Under the pieces are notes generated by a model. The model was not told the origin of the DNA. It did no database searches and saw nothing but the letters and a program-made list of their open reading frames with translations. The translations under genes were made by a program, and so were the position numbers. From the NCBI GenBank assembly GCA_002746535.1, contig NVWA01000006.1, positions 1 through 64,000 of the forward strand: a DNA stretch of 64,000 bases. The letters are read 5' to 3'. This stretch comes from Planctomycetota bacterium (GTDB lineage: Bacteria > Planctomycetota > GCA-2746535). Positions 25,560 to 35,920 of this stretch are shown here, piece after piece. Every line of letters starts with the position of its first letter. Position 1 is the stretch's first letter.

Positions 25560-28500
25560 ATGAGAATAATTAATAATTTAAAATTAAATTATATGTTAAC
25601 TTTTATTTCTATGATTTTATTGGCAGGTTGTGGCAGTGGTGGAGGTGGCAGTTCGACTTCGCCTGGTCCAATAGTCATTGTAGATACAACGGTACTAAAA
25701 GCTTCTATTGATGTTGGTGGAATTCAATTAGTCGGCACTTCTAGTAGTGGCAAAAAATATAAATTTAGCAAAGAAGAGGATGAGTACTTAAGAAGTAATT
25801 GTACTGGAGTAAAAGTTTATAAGATTGACGGGACAATTGTTGGATCTGCAGAACAAGACACTAGTACTAAAAAATGGAAGATTGATCTTAAAAAAAATCA
25901 GCCCCATATTATAAAAGCTAGAATTAAAGGTAATAATGGAGTAGGTTCTTTTTTTTCTGAGAGAATTATAAAATCTAATTTTGATGATACTGATGATGTC
26001 GCTGTCAATGATGATACCTCAAAAGTTTATTCTCGAGTATTACAAGTGGCATCACATAATGGCAAGAGTTTATCAGATATAGAAGATTTGCTTGAAGATG
26101 AAATAACGGATGCAGAAAAAACAATTGAAGCCATAAGCAATGGAACTTTTCTAAACGAATTAACAGCTGCGATTGATAGTAACAAAACAGATGCTGAAAA
26201 AGCAGAAATTATTAAGGCAGGTATCGATGAACTAACAGCCTTATTAGCTATTTTTAATGAAATGGATAAAAGGTTTTCTGATTTAGAATCCGGTAATTCC
26301 ACTAGTGATTTAGAAGGAATTATTTCAACCGATTTTGATGTGGGAGGTTCCTTAGATGTACTTACATTGACAGATACCAACTCAGATGCATTGTCAACAC
26401 AGGTGACTAATTTTATCAATAGCATAACAGTTGTCATTAACTTGCAAATTACCATTGAATCTAATCAGATAAATATCAAAAATTCTGATAACATTAACTT
26501 GGTAGACCCTGATTCTATTACAATTAGCCAAGAAGATCTCGAAAGCATTCGGAATAATAATGCTGTCCCTTCAATTGTTTTAAATGGATTAAAGAGCAGT
26601 ACTTTAGAAATTGGCGAAAATCAAAGTTTAAATTTTCTAGTAGAAACGCTTAATCCATATACCAATTCTATTTTTACTGTCGTGGTGCAAGATGAATCCA
26701 TTGTATCGAGTGTACTATCAAATACGGCATCATTAAAATTTTCTGAGGTTTTGAAATTAACAGGTTTAAAAGCGGGTACAACTATTGTAACTTTATTGGA
26801 TAGTTCAAATAATACTCAACCACTTTCATTTAATGTAACTGTTAATGCCTCAACGGATCATCCAAAACCATTAATTACTGCAATAGGTTTAACGACTACC
26901 GAAGATACTGTTGTGATATTTGATTTAAATAATTTAATTATTAACGCTGAAGTCGGATTAAATTATGTATGGGATGCCAGTCAAGATACTGGAGCTAAAG
27001 GCACCATTTCCATAACGAATAATCTTCTCACATATACACCAAATGCAAATGTAAATGGTCTAGATTCTTTTAATATTAAAGTGAACAATGGATTTGAAGA
27101 TTCGGATACTATTGCTATAGGGGTTACGATTATATCTGTAAATGACACACCGGTTTTATCCTCACAATCATTGAGTACTATTGAAAATGAAGCTCTTACA
27201 CTGGACCTTACAACATTGGGTACAGATTCAGACAATGGACAGCAACTTGCATATCTTTTGTCAAGTAATCCTACTAATGGAACGGCCTCCATCACCAATA
27301 GTATTTTAACTTATACGCCAAATGCTAGTTTTAGTGGATCAGATTCTCTTTCTATCACAATTAATGATGGTATTGTTAGTTCAAGTGCTGTGGTATTTCC
27401 TATAACGGTATTGTTATCTGGATCAGTACCTAATGCGCCTATAATTTCTTCAATAACTGCAAATGACCCAGATAATGCTGATGCTGTATTTTCAAATCAA
27501 GATACGATTACAATTGTTTTTGATGTACCAACAAACCAACCAGCGGTAACGATAAAATCAAGTTTAGATAACATTTTTACATTCTCACAATCGCTTGGCA
27601 CCAACTATACAGGTGTCTGGTCAAGTTCAACAACTTTAGTGATCACAATGGTTGATACTACCGGGAATGGCTCACCAATTGTTGGTACTTTCTCTGTAAC
27701 TGCAAAAAGCGCTGGAGGGTTAAAAAATGCCACCGGAACATCTTTACCTTCTTCGTCGGCATCAGGAGTCTTGACAGGTGACTTTGGTATTTTCACTACA
27801 ATACCAACGAATACTGTTGCCGTGACTGGAGATAGCCAAATAACCGTCTCTTGGGATACCGTTACAAATGCAACGTCCTATAATATATATTTTTCAACAA
27901 GTTCTGGGGTAACAACTGGTAGCTCGAAAATCACGGGTGTGACTAGTCCTTATATTCATACAGGGTTGACAAATGGAACAGCCTATTACTACGTTATCAC
28001 CGCTGTTATTTCTTCAGTAGAGAGCGCTTTATCTTCTGAAGCGAATGCAACACCAGTTGCTGTAGTGGTAGCTCCATCAGCACCTGCTTCATTAACAGCT
28101 GTAAAAGGGAATGCTCAGAATGTACTTACTTGGTCAACTTCGTCAGGTGCTACTTCATATAATTTATATCATGCAACAAGTTCTGGGGTCACTACGGGTA
28201 GTACAAAATTAGCGACAGTAACTAGTCCTTATTCTCATACAGGTTTAACAAACGGAACAACGTATTATTATGTTGTAACAGCAGTAAATGCTGCAGGAGA
28301 AAGTGCCGTCTCATCTGAAGTAAATGCTACCCCCTTTGTTGCTGATATAACTAGTGATTTAGTAGCTCATTGGAAGTTTGAAAATAATGGTGATGACTCT
28401 AGTGGTAGTGCCAATGTACACAACATGACTATTGCAGGGGCTACCTACGTAGCTGATAAGAACGCAACACCCAATTCTGCATTGAGTTTTGATGGAATAA

Positions 28501-30509
28501 ATGATACAGCACAAACGCCTTACCATGCAGACTTTGACCTTCCGGCTAATCAAGACTTAACTATCTCGGCTTGGGTAAAGCGAGAAACAGGTGAGGACGC
28601 GCACATTCTGACCACTATTGGTACTAATACAAGTCAAGGGTTTTATATGTATGTATCAACAACTGGAGCCGTTTATCATAAAATAGCTAATAACGTGCCT
28701 GAAGATATCTTCCTTAGTAGCGCAGGTGCCGTTCCAGTTGATACTTGGACACATATATTAATATCTAATGATAGGACTACGGGTATTGCTTCACTATACA
28801 TCAATGGCGTATTCCATAGTGCTAGTGGTGTGTTTTCTAATACTAAGGACTCTAACATTGTAGCCGTCCGTCCTGCTTATATAGGATCTAATATTGCACC
28901 ATTATATTATAAGATACAAGTAGATGAGATAAGGTTTTATAGAAGAGCCTTAACACAAGCAGATATTACTGAATTGGCGGCATTGCCTTCAGATCCAGGA
29001 TCATCCGGTTCTGTACCTGTAATTAACATTAATGATCCATTGCCATATCAGAATAATTATATCGAATTCACATATATTTTGACCGACACAGAAAATGACG
29101 TATGCACAATCAACGCAGAATATAGTATTGATGCGGGTACCAATTGGTTTACGGCTACATTAATTGGAACTACTAGTAACTTAACACCAGGCCTAGATAC
29201 AAAATCTATAATATGGAACATGAAAAGTGATTTGAATACCACTTCCACCGAGACTGTTTTGCTAAAATTGCGTGGAACCGATTCAAGTAGTGGTTCATAT
29301 GATACCTCAAATGGAGTTAGCTTTTCAACTCACAATAAAACTATTCTTTATGTCGATGCGGATAATGGTACGCCTGGCAATGGATCATCTTGGCTCAATT
29401 CATTTGATAATGTACAGGATGCTTTAACCAATTCGGCAGGTGATGATGAACTTTGGATTGCAGATGGCTCATATGTACCGGGAAATGTTAAGAATATACA
29501 CACTTTTGAATTATTAACAGGTGTTGAAGTTTATGGGGGTTTTGTAGGAACAGAGTCATTTCGTTATCAGAGAAATTGGAAAATAAATAAAACAATTTTT
29601 TCTGGTGATATAAATGGTGATACACCAGGAGGAACTACCTCAGACGATATTTATCACGTCGTTACCAGTCAAACGTCCGGTTTAATTGACGGAATAACTA
29701 TTAAATATGGCTATAGAGGTATTGTTTGTGTCGGTAGTGCAAACACTATAATCGCAAATTGTACTATTACTTCAAACACAAATATTCTTGGTGTTGGTGG
29801 TGGATTTTACAATTCTGCTGCTTCCCCAATACTAATCAATTGCGAAATTACAAATAACACTGCAGCCGATAATGGGGGTGGTATGTTCAATGGTGCCTGT
29901 AGTCCAGTTATTATCAACTGTAACTTCTCAGGAAATACTGCAAATGGTATCATAGGAGGTGGCATTTATAATAATTCCTCACCTGCAATGATATTTAATT
30001 GCACTTTTACTGGTAATACTTCTGCTGATAGAGGTGGCGCTATTTGCAATGTTAATAGTTCTTCGAAAATTATAAATTGCACTATAACAGGAAATAATGC
30101 GATTAATAATGGTGGTGCTATTAGCAACGAGAGCTCATCTTCAACAGTAATCACCAACAGTATAATCTGGGGAAATAAAATAAATGGCGTCCTTTCAACT
30201 AACATGGCTGATGAAATCTATAATAATTCATCTACACCTATAATCACTTATTCTATAGTAAAAGGAATCACTGTATCAAATGGTAATTTAGATTCAGATC
30301 CATTATTTACAACACCAGGCTCAGATTATACTCTCGGGAATTCTTCACCTGCCGAAAACGCGGGAAATAATGATGCAGCTATTGGTATTGACCTTAATGG
30401 TGATGGAGGTGGTGATGGAGATAAAGTCACAACTGATTCATCATTAGATATAAAAGGTGAAGCACGAATTAAAAATGGAACCGTTGATATGGGTGCTAAT
30501 GAAAAGTAA
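25560..30509 (+). CDS. very large multidomain surface lipoprotein (cadherin-like, FN3, LamG, beta-helix)
   Basis: A 1649-residue lipoprotein from the ATG at 25560, with AAGGGA upstream; an ATG at 25452 would add a poor signal. The signal peptide ends in ILLAGCGSGGGG with the lipobox Cys at residue 24. Regions: 30-310 unrecognised, about 310-440 Ig-like, about 440-620 two cadherin-like repeats (each with LTYTPNA), about 750-925 two near-identical fibronectin III repeats (both with HTGLTNGTAYYYV-type motifs), 930-1140 a LamG/concanavalin-like domain (LVAHWKFENNGDDSSG), 1260-1580 a right-handed beta-helix of GGGxYN/INCxFSGNTA repeats. It is a candidate adhesin or glycan-binding protein exposed on the cell surface and a possible glycosylation target. 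Confidence 0.82.
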   Translation: MRIINNLKLNYMLTFISMILLAGCGSGGGGSSTSPGPIVIVDTTVLKASIDVGGIQLVGTSSSGKKYKFSKEEDEYLRSNCTGVKVYKIDGTIVGSAEQDTSTKKWKIDLKKNQPHIIKARIKGNNGVGSFFSERIIKSNFDDTDDVAVNDDTSKVYSRVLQVASHNGKSLSDIEDLLEDEITDAEKTIEAISNGTFLNELTAAIDSNKTDAEKAEIIKAGIDELTALLAIFNEMDKRFSDLESGNSTSDLEGIISTDFDVGGSLDVLTLTDTNSDALSTQVTNFINSITVVINLQITIESNQINIKNSDNINLVDPDSITISQEDLESIRNNNAVPSIVLNGLKSSTLEIGENQSLNFLVETLNPYTNSIFTVVVQDESIVSSVLSNTASLKFSEVLKLTGLKAGTTIVTLLDSSNNTQPLSFNVTVNASTDHPKPLITAIGLTTTEDTVVIFDLNNLIINAEVGLNYVWDASQDTGAKGTISITNNLLTYTPNANVNGLDSFNIKVNNGFEDSDTIAIGVTIISVNDTPVLSSQSLSTIENEALTLDLTTLGTDSDNGQQLAYLLSSNPTNGTASITNSILTYTPNASFSGSDSLSITINDGIVSSSAVVFPITVLLSGSVPNAPIISSITANDPDNADAVFSNQDTITIVFDVPTNQPAVTIKSSLDNIFTFSQSLGTNYTGVWSSSTTLVITMVDTTGNGSPIVGTFSVTAKSAGGLKNATGTSLPSSSASGVLTGDFGIFTTIPTNTVAVTGDSQITVSWDTVTNATSYNIYFSTSSGVTTGSSKITGVTSPYIHTGLTNGTAYYYVITAVISSVESALSSEANATPVAVVVAPSAPASLTAVKGNAQNVLTWSTSSGATSYNLYHATSSGVTTGSTKLATVTSPYSHTGLTNGTTYYYVVTAVNAAGESAVSSEVNATPFVADITSDLVAHWKFENNGDDSSGSANVHNMTIAGATYVADKNATPNSALSFDGINDTAQTPYHADFDLPANQDLTISAWVKRETGEDAHILTTIGTNTSQGFYMYVSTTGAVYHKIANNVPEDIFLSSAGAVPVDTWTHILISNDRTTGIASLYINGVFHSASGVFSNTKDSNIVAVRPAYIGSNIAPLYYKIQVDEIRFYRRALTQADITELAALPSDPGSSGSVPVININDPLPYQNNYIEFTYILTDTENDVCTINAEYSIDAGTNWFTATLIGTTSNLTPGLDTKSIIWNMKSDLNTTSTETVLLKLRGTDSSSGSYDTSNGVSFSTHNKTILYVDADNGTPGNGSSWLNSFDNVQDALTNSAGDDELWIADGSYVPGNVKNIHTFELLTGVEVYGGFVGTESFRYQRNWKINKTIFSGDINGDTPGGTTSDDIYHVVTSQTSGLIDGITIKYGYRGIVCVGSANTIIANCTITSNTNILGVGGGFYNSAASPILINCEITNNTAADNGGGMFNGACSPVIINCNFSGNTANGIIGGGIYNNSSPAMIFNCTFTGNTSADRGGAICNVNSSSKIINCTITGNNAINNGGAISNESSSSTVITNSIIWGNKINGVLSTNMADEIYNNSSTPIITYSIVKGITVSNGNLDSDPLFTTPGSDYTLGNSSPAENAGNNDAAIGIDLNGDGGGDGDKVTTDSSLDIKGEARIKNGTVDMGANEK

Positions 30510-30564
30510 AACGTTATTCTTAATAGTACTTTATTGATCTAATTATTTTATCAGTAATAGTTTT

Positions 30565-30599
30565 AAGATTATTTGATTTACGATGAAATAATCTTTTAT
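30565..30599 (+). terminator. intrinsic terminator after the lipoprotein gene
   Basis: AAGATTATTT (30565-30574) pairs perfectly with AAATAATCTT (30586-30595) around an 11-base loop, followed by TTATT. It lies 56 bases after the lipoprotein stop. The remaining DNA up to the MBOAT gene at 30834 is AT-rich with no other visible feature. Confidence 0.6.
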
Positions 30600-30833
30600 T
30601 CACTAAGTGATCATCCAGATGATTTTTCATAATATATGTTGTCTGGTTTTTAAATTAAAGAGCATGCCTTCGAATATTGGATACTCATTTTAATGAAGTT
30701 GCAGGAATAACATTCATCATCAATGTGTAATTTATTGTATTTATTTGAAATTACATAAAATGAAAGTTTTGAATTTATCAACTTAATTGATTGCGTGGTA
30801 TTTTCGATCAATAAAACTGAGACTTTCGTGTAA

Positions 30834-32390
30834 ATGCTTTTTAATTCATATGTATTTATTTTTGCATTTCTACCTATTGTCTTATGTGTATTCTCTTTAG
30901 TAAGTAAAACTAAAACCCCACAATATTCAATTATTTGGTTAATTGCATCTTCGTTGTTTTTTTATGCTTGGTGGAACCCTCCTTACATATGTCTTATTTT
31001 ATTATCAATTTTATTTAATTTTAAAGTTGGCCATTTCCTTGGCAAGAAAAAGTCAAAATATATTCTTTTTATAGGTGTGGCGATTAATATTTTGTTAATT
31101 GCTTATTACAAGTACGCTAATTTCTTTGTGACTAATTTAAATGAAATTACCAATTCAGATTATCATTTAATTAAAATTATTCTTCCGTTAGCTATTTCAT
31201 TTTTCACCTTTCAGCAAATTGCTTATTTAATTGATAGCTACAAAGGCCAAACCAAAGATACTAGTTTCATTAATTATTGTTTATTTGTTACTTTTTTTCC
31301 TCAACTAATTGCGGGTCCTATTGTAAGCCATCAAGAAATTCTACCTCAATTTAAAGAGCAAGATAAATTTAAATTAAAAAGTTCTAATATTTCGATTGGT
31401 TTAACTATTTTTATTTTAGGACTATTTAAAAAAGTTGTTTTTGCTGACAATATTGCAATTTATTCTACTCCGATATTTGAAGCAGCTGAAAGTGGAGTTG
31501 AGTTATCAATTTTTGAAGCTTGGGGTGGGGCACTTGCATATACATTTCAAATTTATTTCGATTTTTCCGGTTATTCAGATATGGCTATAGGGCTTGCTAG
31601 AATGTTTGGCATTATTTTACCAATCAATTTTTACTCCCCATATAAAGCAACTTCTATCATTGAGTTTTGGCGAAGATGGCACATTACTCTATCTCGATTT
31701 TTAAGAGATCATTTGTATATACCTTTGGGAGGCAACCGAAAAGGTAGAATTCGTCGTTATGTTAATTTATTTATAACAATGTTGATTGGTGGATTGTGGC
31801 ATGGTGCTGGTTGGACCTTTATCTTGTGGGGTGGGTTTCATGGTCTTTTATTAGCGATGAATCATGCTTGGAGAGCAGTATTTAAAAATTGGAGCAGTCA
31901 AAATATTTATTTTAATTTTATCTTAAGATCTTTAGGGCGACTTTCTACTTTTATTGTTGTTGTCATAGCCTGGGTGATTTTTAGAGCAAAAAGTTGGGAT
32001 GGAGCTAAAAAAATATATGCAGGTATGTTTGGATTTAACGGAATTTCATTGCCAATTTCTGCTGAAGAAAAAATAATGGGATTTCAAGAATCTTTGCAAT
32101 ATTTTGGAATTACCTTTAACGGTATGTTTTACAATCATGTGTTTGGTCATAACATAAATGGTATTTTATTGATAATTTTCATGTTGATTGTGGTCTGGTT
32201 TTCCCCAAATGTACTAGAATTAATTAAAGGTAGTAATCCAGCTTTAGGATTAGAAAAATATTTAGTAGAAAAAAAAGAATGGATTGTTTGGAAGTTTAAT
32301 ATGTTTTTTGCTATTGTATTGGCATTATTGAGTGTGATATGTATTTTGGCTATTGCATCACCAAGTGAATTTTTATATTTCCAGTTTTAA
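30834..32390 (+). CDS. MBOAT-family O-acyltransferase (AlgI/DltB-like)
   Basis: A 518-residue polytopic membrane enzyme that transfers acyl groups, usually acetyl, across the membrane to extracytoplasmic polysaccharide. It opens with the typical MLFNSYVFIFAFLPIVLCVF helix. YFDFSGYSDMAIGLARMFGI and IEFWRRWHITLSRFLRDHLY are MBOAT core motifs, and IGGLWHGAGWTFILWGGFHG holds the invariant His. Many hydrophobic segments follow to the C-terminus. The SGNH-like gene 2 bases after its stop is its natural partner, as AlgJ/AlgX are of AlgI. It may O-acetylate the surface glycan made by this island. Confidence 0.88.
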   Translation: MLFNSYVFIFAFLPIVLCVFSLVSKTKTPQYSIIWLIASSLFFYAWWNPPYICLILLSILFNFKVGHFLGKKKSKYILFIGVAINILLIAYYKYANFFVTNLNEITNSDYHLIKIILPLAISFFTFQQIAYLIDSYKGQTKDTSFINYCLFVTFFPQLIAGPIVSHQEILPQFKEQDKFKLKSSNISIGLTIFILGLFKKVVFADNIAIYSTPIFEAAESGVELSIFEAWGGALAYTFQIYFDFSGYSDMAIGLARMFGIILPINFYSPYKATSIIEFWRRWHITLSRFLRDHLYIPLGGNRKGRIRRYVNLFITMLIGGLWHGAGWTFILWGGFHGLLLAMNHAWRAVFKNWSSQNIYFNFILRSLGRLSTFIVVVIAWVIFRAKSWDGAKKIYAGMFGFNGISLPISAEEKIMGFQESLQYFGITFNGMFYNHVFGHNINGILLIIFMLIVVWFSPNVLELIKGSNPALGLEKYLVEKKEWIVWKFNMFFAIVLALLSVICILAIASPSEFLYFQF

Positions 32391-32392
32391 TT

Positions 32393-33541
32393 ATGAAAAA
32401 ATATTTAATTACCTATTTTATATGTCTTTTATTTTTTCTTATTTTATTTTTCCCATTTCTTATTTATTTATATCAAGTAGGAGAGAGTCAAGATCTTCTC
32501 TCTGTTGTTAAAAAACAAAAAAACAATTCCAAAAAAATTATTTACGGATCTAATTTGCATCATGATCATCGTCAGTACAAAAAAATATTATTAAATGAGT
32601 CCAATCCAAGAATTATAGCTTTAGGTTCATCTCGAGTACTCCAGTTTAGGCAGTATATGTTTACAGATGAATTTATAAATATGGGCAAAGGAATGAACAC
32701 TATAAATGATGGCTTAGATTTAGCCTCAGAGATCAATGCAAAGAACATTGACCTGATTTTACTTGGTATAGACTTTTGGATGTTTATAAAGAGTGAAGTA
32801 AAACATCACGATTATTTAGTTAAGCCTAAATTAAACTCTTACACGCCAACTTTGAATGATGTGTCATTACTGATGAAATGGATGATTAATGGTAAAGTTT
32901 CCTTTAATGATTTTCATAATACTTTAATGAATGGGTCTCATCATATTGGTATTTCAGGAGGGCAAGGGAATGGGTTTGGTCCTGATGGTTCCTATTATTA
33001 TACAAGAGAAATATCTGGACAAGCTAATAATGACATTGCTTTTAAAAATACGAGTCAACGAATAAAATCAGGGAAAAATCAGTTTAAATATTCCGATGAA
33101 ATTAGTATTCTTAAATTTAATAAATTTCTTAAATTAATTACATTATTAAAAAAAGGTAATAAAAAATTAATTTTATTTTTTCCTCCATTAGCTGAGCCTA
33201 TTTACAAGCAAATGAATAAAATGGAAAAAGAGTATCTCTATATATTGAAGCTTAAACTTAAATTAAAAGAAAATGAAATTAAATATTATGATTTCTCATC
33301 AGCATCAAAATTAGATTCGAATGTCGGAGAGTTTATAGATGGTTTTCACGGAGGTGAGGTAACATCTCTTCGAATATTAAGACAAATTATGCAAGATAAT
33401 ATAGAATTATCAAAATTTGTGAACATCAAAATAATAAATGAGAATATTAAAAATTATAGCGGAAGAGCATTTGTTCCAGATGAAGAAATCACTAATTTAA
33501 AAGAAATTGATTTTTTAAAGGTAGGGGTTAGTAAAGATTAA
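32393..33541 (+). CDS. membrane-anchored SGNH-like partner of the MBOAT acyltransferase
   Basis: A 382-residue protein with an N-terminal membrane helix (LITYFICLLFFLILFFPFLI) and a large outside domain. IIALGSSRVLQFRQYMF resembles block I of SGNH hydrolase-like acetyltransferases (GSSR), and EFIDGFHGGEVTSLRIL carries a DxxH pair like the Asp-His of block V. It starts 2 bases after the MBOAT stop, so the pair is an operon. By analogy with AlgX/PatB-type proteins it may receive the acyl group from the MBOAT enzyme and place it on glycan. Overall similarity to a named family is weak. Confidence 0.68.
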   Translation: MKKYLITYFICLLFFLILFFPFLIYLYQVGESQDLLSVVKKQKNNSKKIIYGSNLHHDHRQYKKILLNESNPRIIALGSSRVLQFRQYMFTDEFINMGKGMNTINDGLDLASEINAKNIDLILLGIDFWMFIKSEVKHHDYLVKPKLNSYTPTLNDVSLLMKWMINGKVSFNDFHNTLMNGSHHIGISGGQGNGFGPDGSYYYTREISGQANNDIAFKNTSQRIKSGKNQFKYSDEISILKFNKFLKLITLLKKGNKKLILFFPPLAEPIYKQMNKMEKEYLYILKLKLKLKENEIKYYDFSSASKLDSNVGEFIDGFHGGEVTSLRILRQIMQDNIELSKFVNIKIINENIKNYSGRAFVPDEEITNLKEIDFLKVGVSKD

Positions 33542-33605
33542 TATTTTATAATCCGCTTATTAAATTTTGAATAATATGATCTTTATAATTTCAGAACATT
33601 ATTAG

Positions 33606-33954
33606 TTTAAAAAATTATTTCTAGTTCAGATTGAAGTATTAGTTAGGGGTTTAGAACCGCGTCTTTATATTGCTGTAAAATATTATAAAAAAAGAGGATG
33701 ATGCCTTTGTGTATTAGGGAATAGTGGTTTTATTAATAATTTTGCTGTTAAGACGAGAGTAGCTTATGTATATATTGCTAAAGCTTATCATGGCGATAAA
33801 AAATTCTATGAAAAGTTAGAGAGCTGTATAAAAAATTAAACTATTGGATTTTGACCAAGTAGAGGCCTTTTTAAGCTATCTGTCAAGCAAGCAAATTATT
33901 AATAAAAAACTCTCTATTCAGCCACTTACAAAAATTACATTTGCAATTTCCTAA
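33606..33954 (+). pseudogene. decayed, internally deleted copy of the surface carbohydrate gene at 20196
   Basis: Translation of 33606-33835 gives LVQIEVLVRGLEPRLYIAVK, then an in-frame TGA, then VLGNSGFINNFAVKTRVAYV and YIAKAYHGDKKFYEKLE, matching residues about 8-70 of the protein at 20196 (LVPIEVLVRDLEPRLYLAAN; FINNLAGKT; LAKAYHLQKSFY). In another frame, 33836-33954 gives LDFDQVEAFLSYLSSKQIIN and KKLSIQPLTKITFAIS, matching its last 40 residues. The central 330 or so residues are missing. It is thus a gene remnant with a stop, a frameshift and a large deletion, between the SGNH-like gene and the ABC transporter. Confidence 0.85.
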
Positions 33955-34124
33955 AATGATAAAATTGAAATTTTATTGATATGTTTTCATTATTTATTTT
34001 TATAAATCAGTATAATTATTTATAAATTATTTTTTAGTATAACAATGGTAATATACTAAGCGTTAGATTACAAATTTTGTTGGTTCGTGATCGTGTATTG
34101 TATTAACTGATTCAAAGGTAGTGC

Positions 34125-35915
34125 ATGGAATTTTTTAGAGTTATAAAGCTAGTTTTTAAGTTTACTAAAGAAATTTGGAGGCTTTATAAAAAAAGATTTA
34201 TTGTTATGGAGCTTTCAGTTATCTTAGCGATTTTTGTAGGTAATCTGGGTATTGCATTATTAATTCCAGCTTTTAAATTTTTAGAACCTTTGAGCGCTGA
34301 TGAGAAATCGCCTTTTTTAATAGATTTAATGATAAGAGTTTTCGATTTTTTTAATATCAGTCCAAGTTTTGAAAATGTTTTAGTCATTATTCTGTTTTTA
34401 TTAATATTTTCATTTATGGCTAAAATATTTGAGGGTTATTTGCGTGCTAGAATTGTTGTAAATATTCAACTGTCATTTCAAAAGAATTTATTGAAAAATG
34501 CTTTGGATGCCAGTTATTTAAAATTTCAAGAATTTAAAACAAGTGAGTATCAGAATACAATTATTCAAGAATGTCATAGGGCAGGAAGAGCATTTTATTT
34601 ACTTTGCACTTTTTATAGTGGTATAGTTATGACTGTAATGTGTCTAGTTTTTGCTGTACTAATTTCATTTGAATCTTTTTTGATCGTAATTTTGAGTGGA
34701 TTTATTATCGCCCCGTTGACGAATATATTTATCAATAGATCTAATATAGCATCAAAGAGAATTATCAGTAATAATGAAAATATCGCTCAAGTAACATCAG
34801 ATATATTGGATGGAATGAAATACATTAAAAGTGTTCGATCGACAAATGAAATGTTTGAATATGCTCAAGAACCAATTTCGGGTGGTAAAAAGTTGCGAGT
34901 TTTTTTAGAAAAGAATTTGGTTAATATAAGCACAATCCCTATGTCATTTTCAGGAGTTTTATTAATAGTTTTATTATATTTAGGAGTATATCAATTTCAA
35001 ATTCCTATTTTAGAATTAGGTGTGTTTATTGTTTTAGTTCAGAAGGCATACTCCGCATATAGCGGAATGAAAAGTAAACAAGGCGGCTTGGTTATATCAA
35101 TACCATCTTATTTTAAAGCTTTCGATATGATTGAATCTTTAAAAGAGGATAAAATTGATTTTGATGAAGGCGATGAGCTTTCTCTTCAGAAATCGATCGT
35201 TATCGATAGATTGTCTTATAAAGTATCAGATACAACCATACTAAGTGATATCTCTATAACCATTAATAAAGGAGATAGTATTGCCATAGTTGGATTTTCA
35301 GGAAGTGGAAAAACAACCCTAATGGACATTATGCTAGGTTTGTATCCTGCAAGCAATGGCGATGTGCTTTACGATGGCACATCGATTTCAAAAATTTCAC
35401 ATCAATCTTTATCAGAAAATTTAAGTTTTATGAGCCAGACACCATTCTTTTATCCTGCTTCATTAAGAAATAATATTACCTTAGGAAAAGATAAGCATTC
35501 AGATGAAGAAATAATAGATGTGCTTAAAATGGTCAAATTAGATTCATTATTGGAGTCCTTGAATTTTGATTTGGATGCAATGGTTGGTGGAAATTATAGA
35601 GCCCTTTCTGGAGGTGAAATTCAAAGAGTAGCTTTAGCTAGAGAATTGATAAAACAGTCCTCAATTTTGTTTTTAGATGAAGCCACGAGTGCACTTGATA
35701 ATGAAACAGAACTACACATTAAGAATGTATTAGAAAAATTGAAAGGCGAAAAAACGATAGTTTTGATCGCTCATCGGTTATCATCAATTAAAAATGCTGA
35801 TTGCATTTATGTAATGGAAAAAGGCCAATTGGTTGAGCAAGGCAAATTTGATGAATTAATCAAAAAAGAAGGTGCCTTTAGTAAGTTATATAGTACCGAA
35901 AATATAAATAGTTAA
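34125..35915 (+). CDS. ABC exporter/flippase, fused membrane and ATPase domains
   Basis: A 596-residue half-transporter of the MsbA/PglK type. Residues 1-310 form a six-helix membrane domain (LSVILAIFVGNLGIALLIPA, and FSFMAKIFEGYLRARIVVNI begins the cytoplasmic part). The ATPase domain has Walker A in VGFSGSGKTTLMD, a Q-loop MSQTPFFYP, the signature ALSGGEIQRVALAREL, Walker B ILFLDEATSALD and the His switch LIAHRLSS. At the end of a glycan island it is a good candidate to flip a lipid-linked oligosaccharide. No Wzx or Wzy is present locally, which supports this. It ends 6 bases before the convergent SelO stop. Confidence 0.85.
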   Translation: MEFFRVIKLVFKFTKEIWRLYKKRFIVMELSVILAIFVGNLGIALLIPAFKFLEPLSADEKSPFLIDLMIRVFDFFNISPSFENVLVIILFLLIFSFMAKIFEGYLRARIVVNIQLSFQKNLLKNALDASYLKFQEFKTSEYQNTIIQECHRAGRAFYLLCTFYSGIVMTVMCLVFAVLISFESFLIVILSGFIIAPLTNIFINRSNIASKRIISNNENIAQVTSDILDGMKYIKSVRSTNEMFEYAQEPISGGKKLRVFLEKNLVNISTIPMSFSGVLLIVLLYLGVYQFQIPILELGVFIVLVQKAYSAYSGMKSKQGGLVISIPSYFKAFDMIESLKEDKIDFDEGDELSLQKSIVIDRLSYKVSDTTILSDISITINKGDSIAIVGFSGSGKTTLMDIMLGLYPASNGDVLYDGTSISKISHQSLSENLSFMSQTPFFYPASLRNNITLGKDKHSDEEIIDVLKMVKLDSLLESLNFDLDAMVGGNYRALSGGEIQRVALARELIKQSSILFLDEATSALDNETELHIKNVLEKLKGEKTIVLIAHRLSSIKNADCIYVMEKGQLVEQGKFDELIKKEGAFSKLYSTENINS

Positions 35916-35920
35916 CTGTC

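Noticed and set aside
26027..30205. Several reverse-strand ORFs inside the large lipoprotein gene
   Set aside because: They are shadows of low-complexity Ser/Thr/Asn-rich coding sequence; no ribosome sites or domains.
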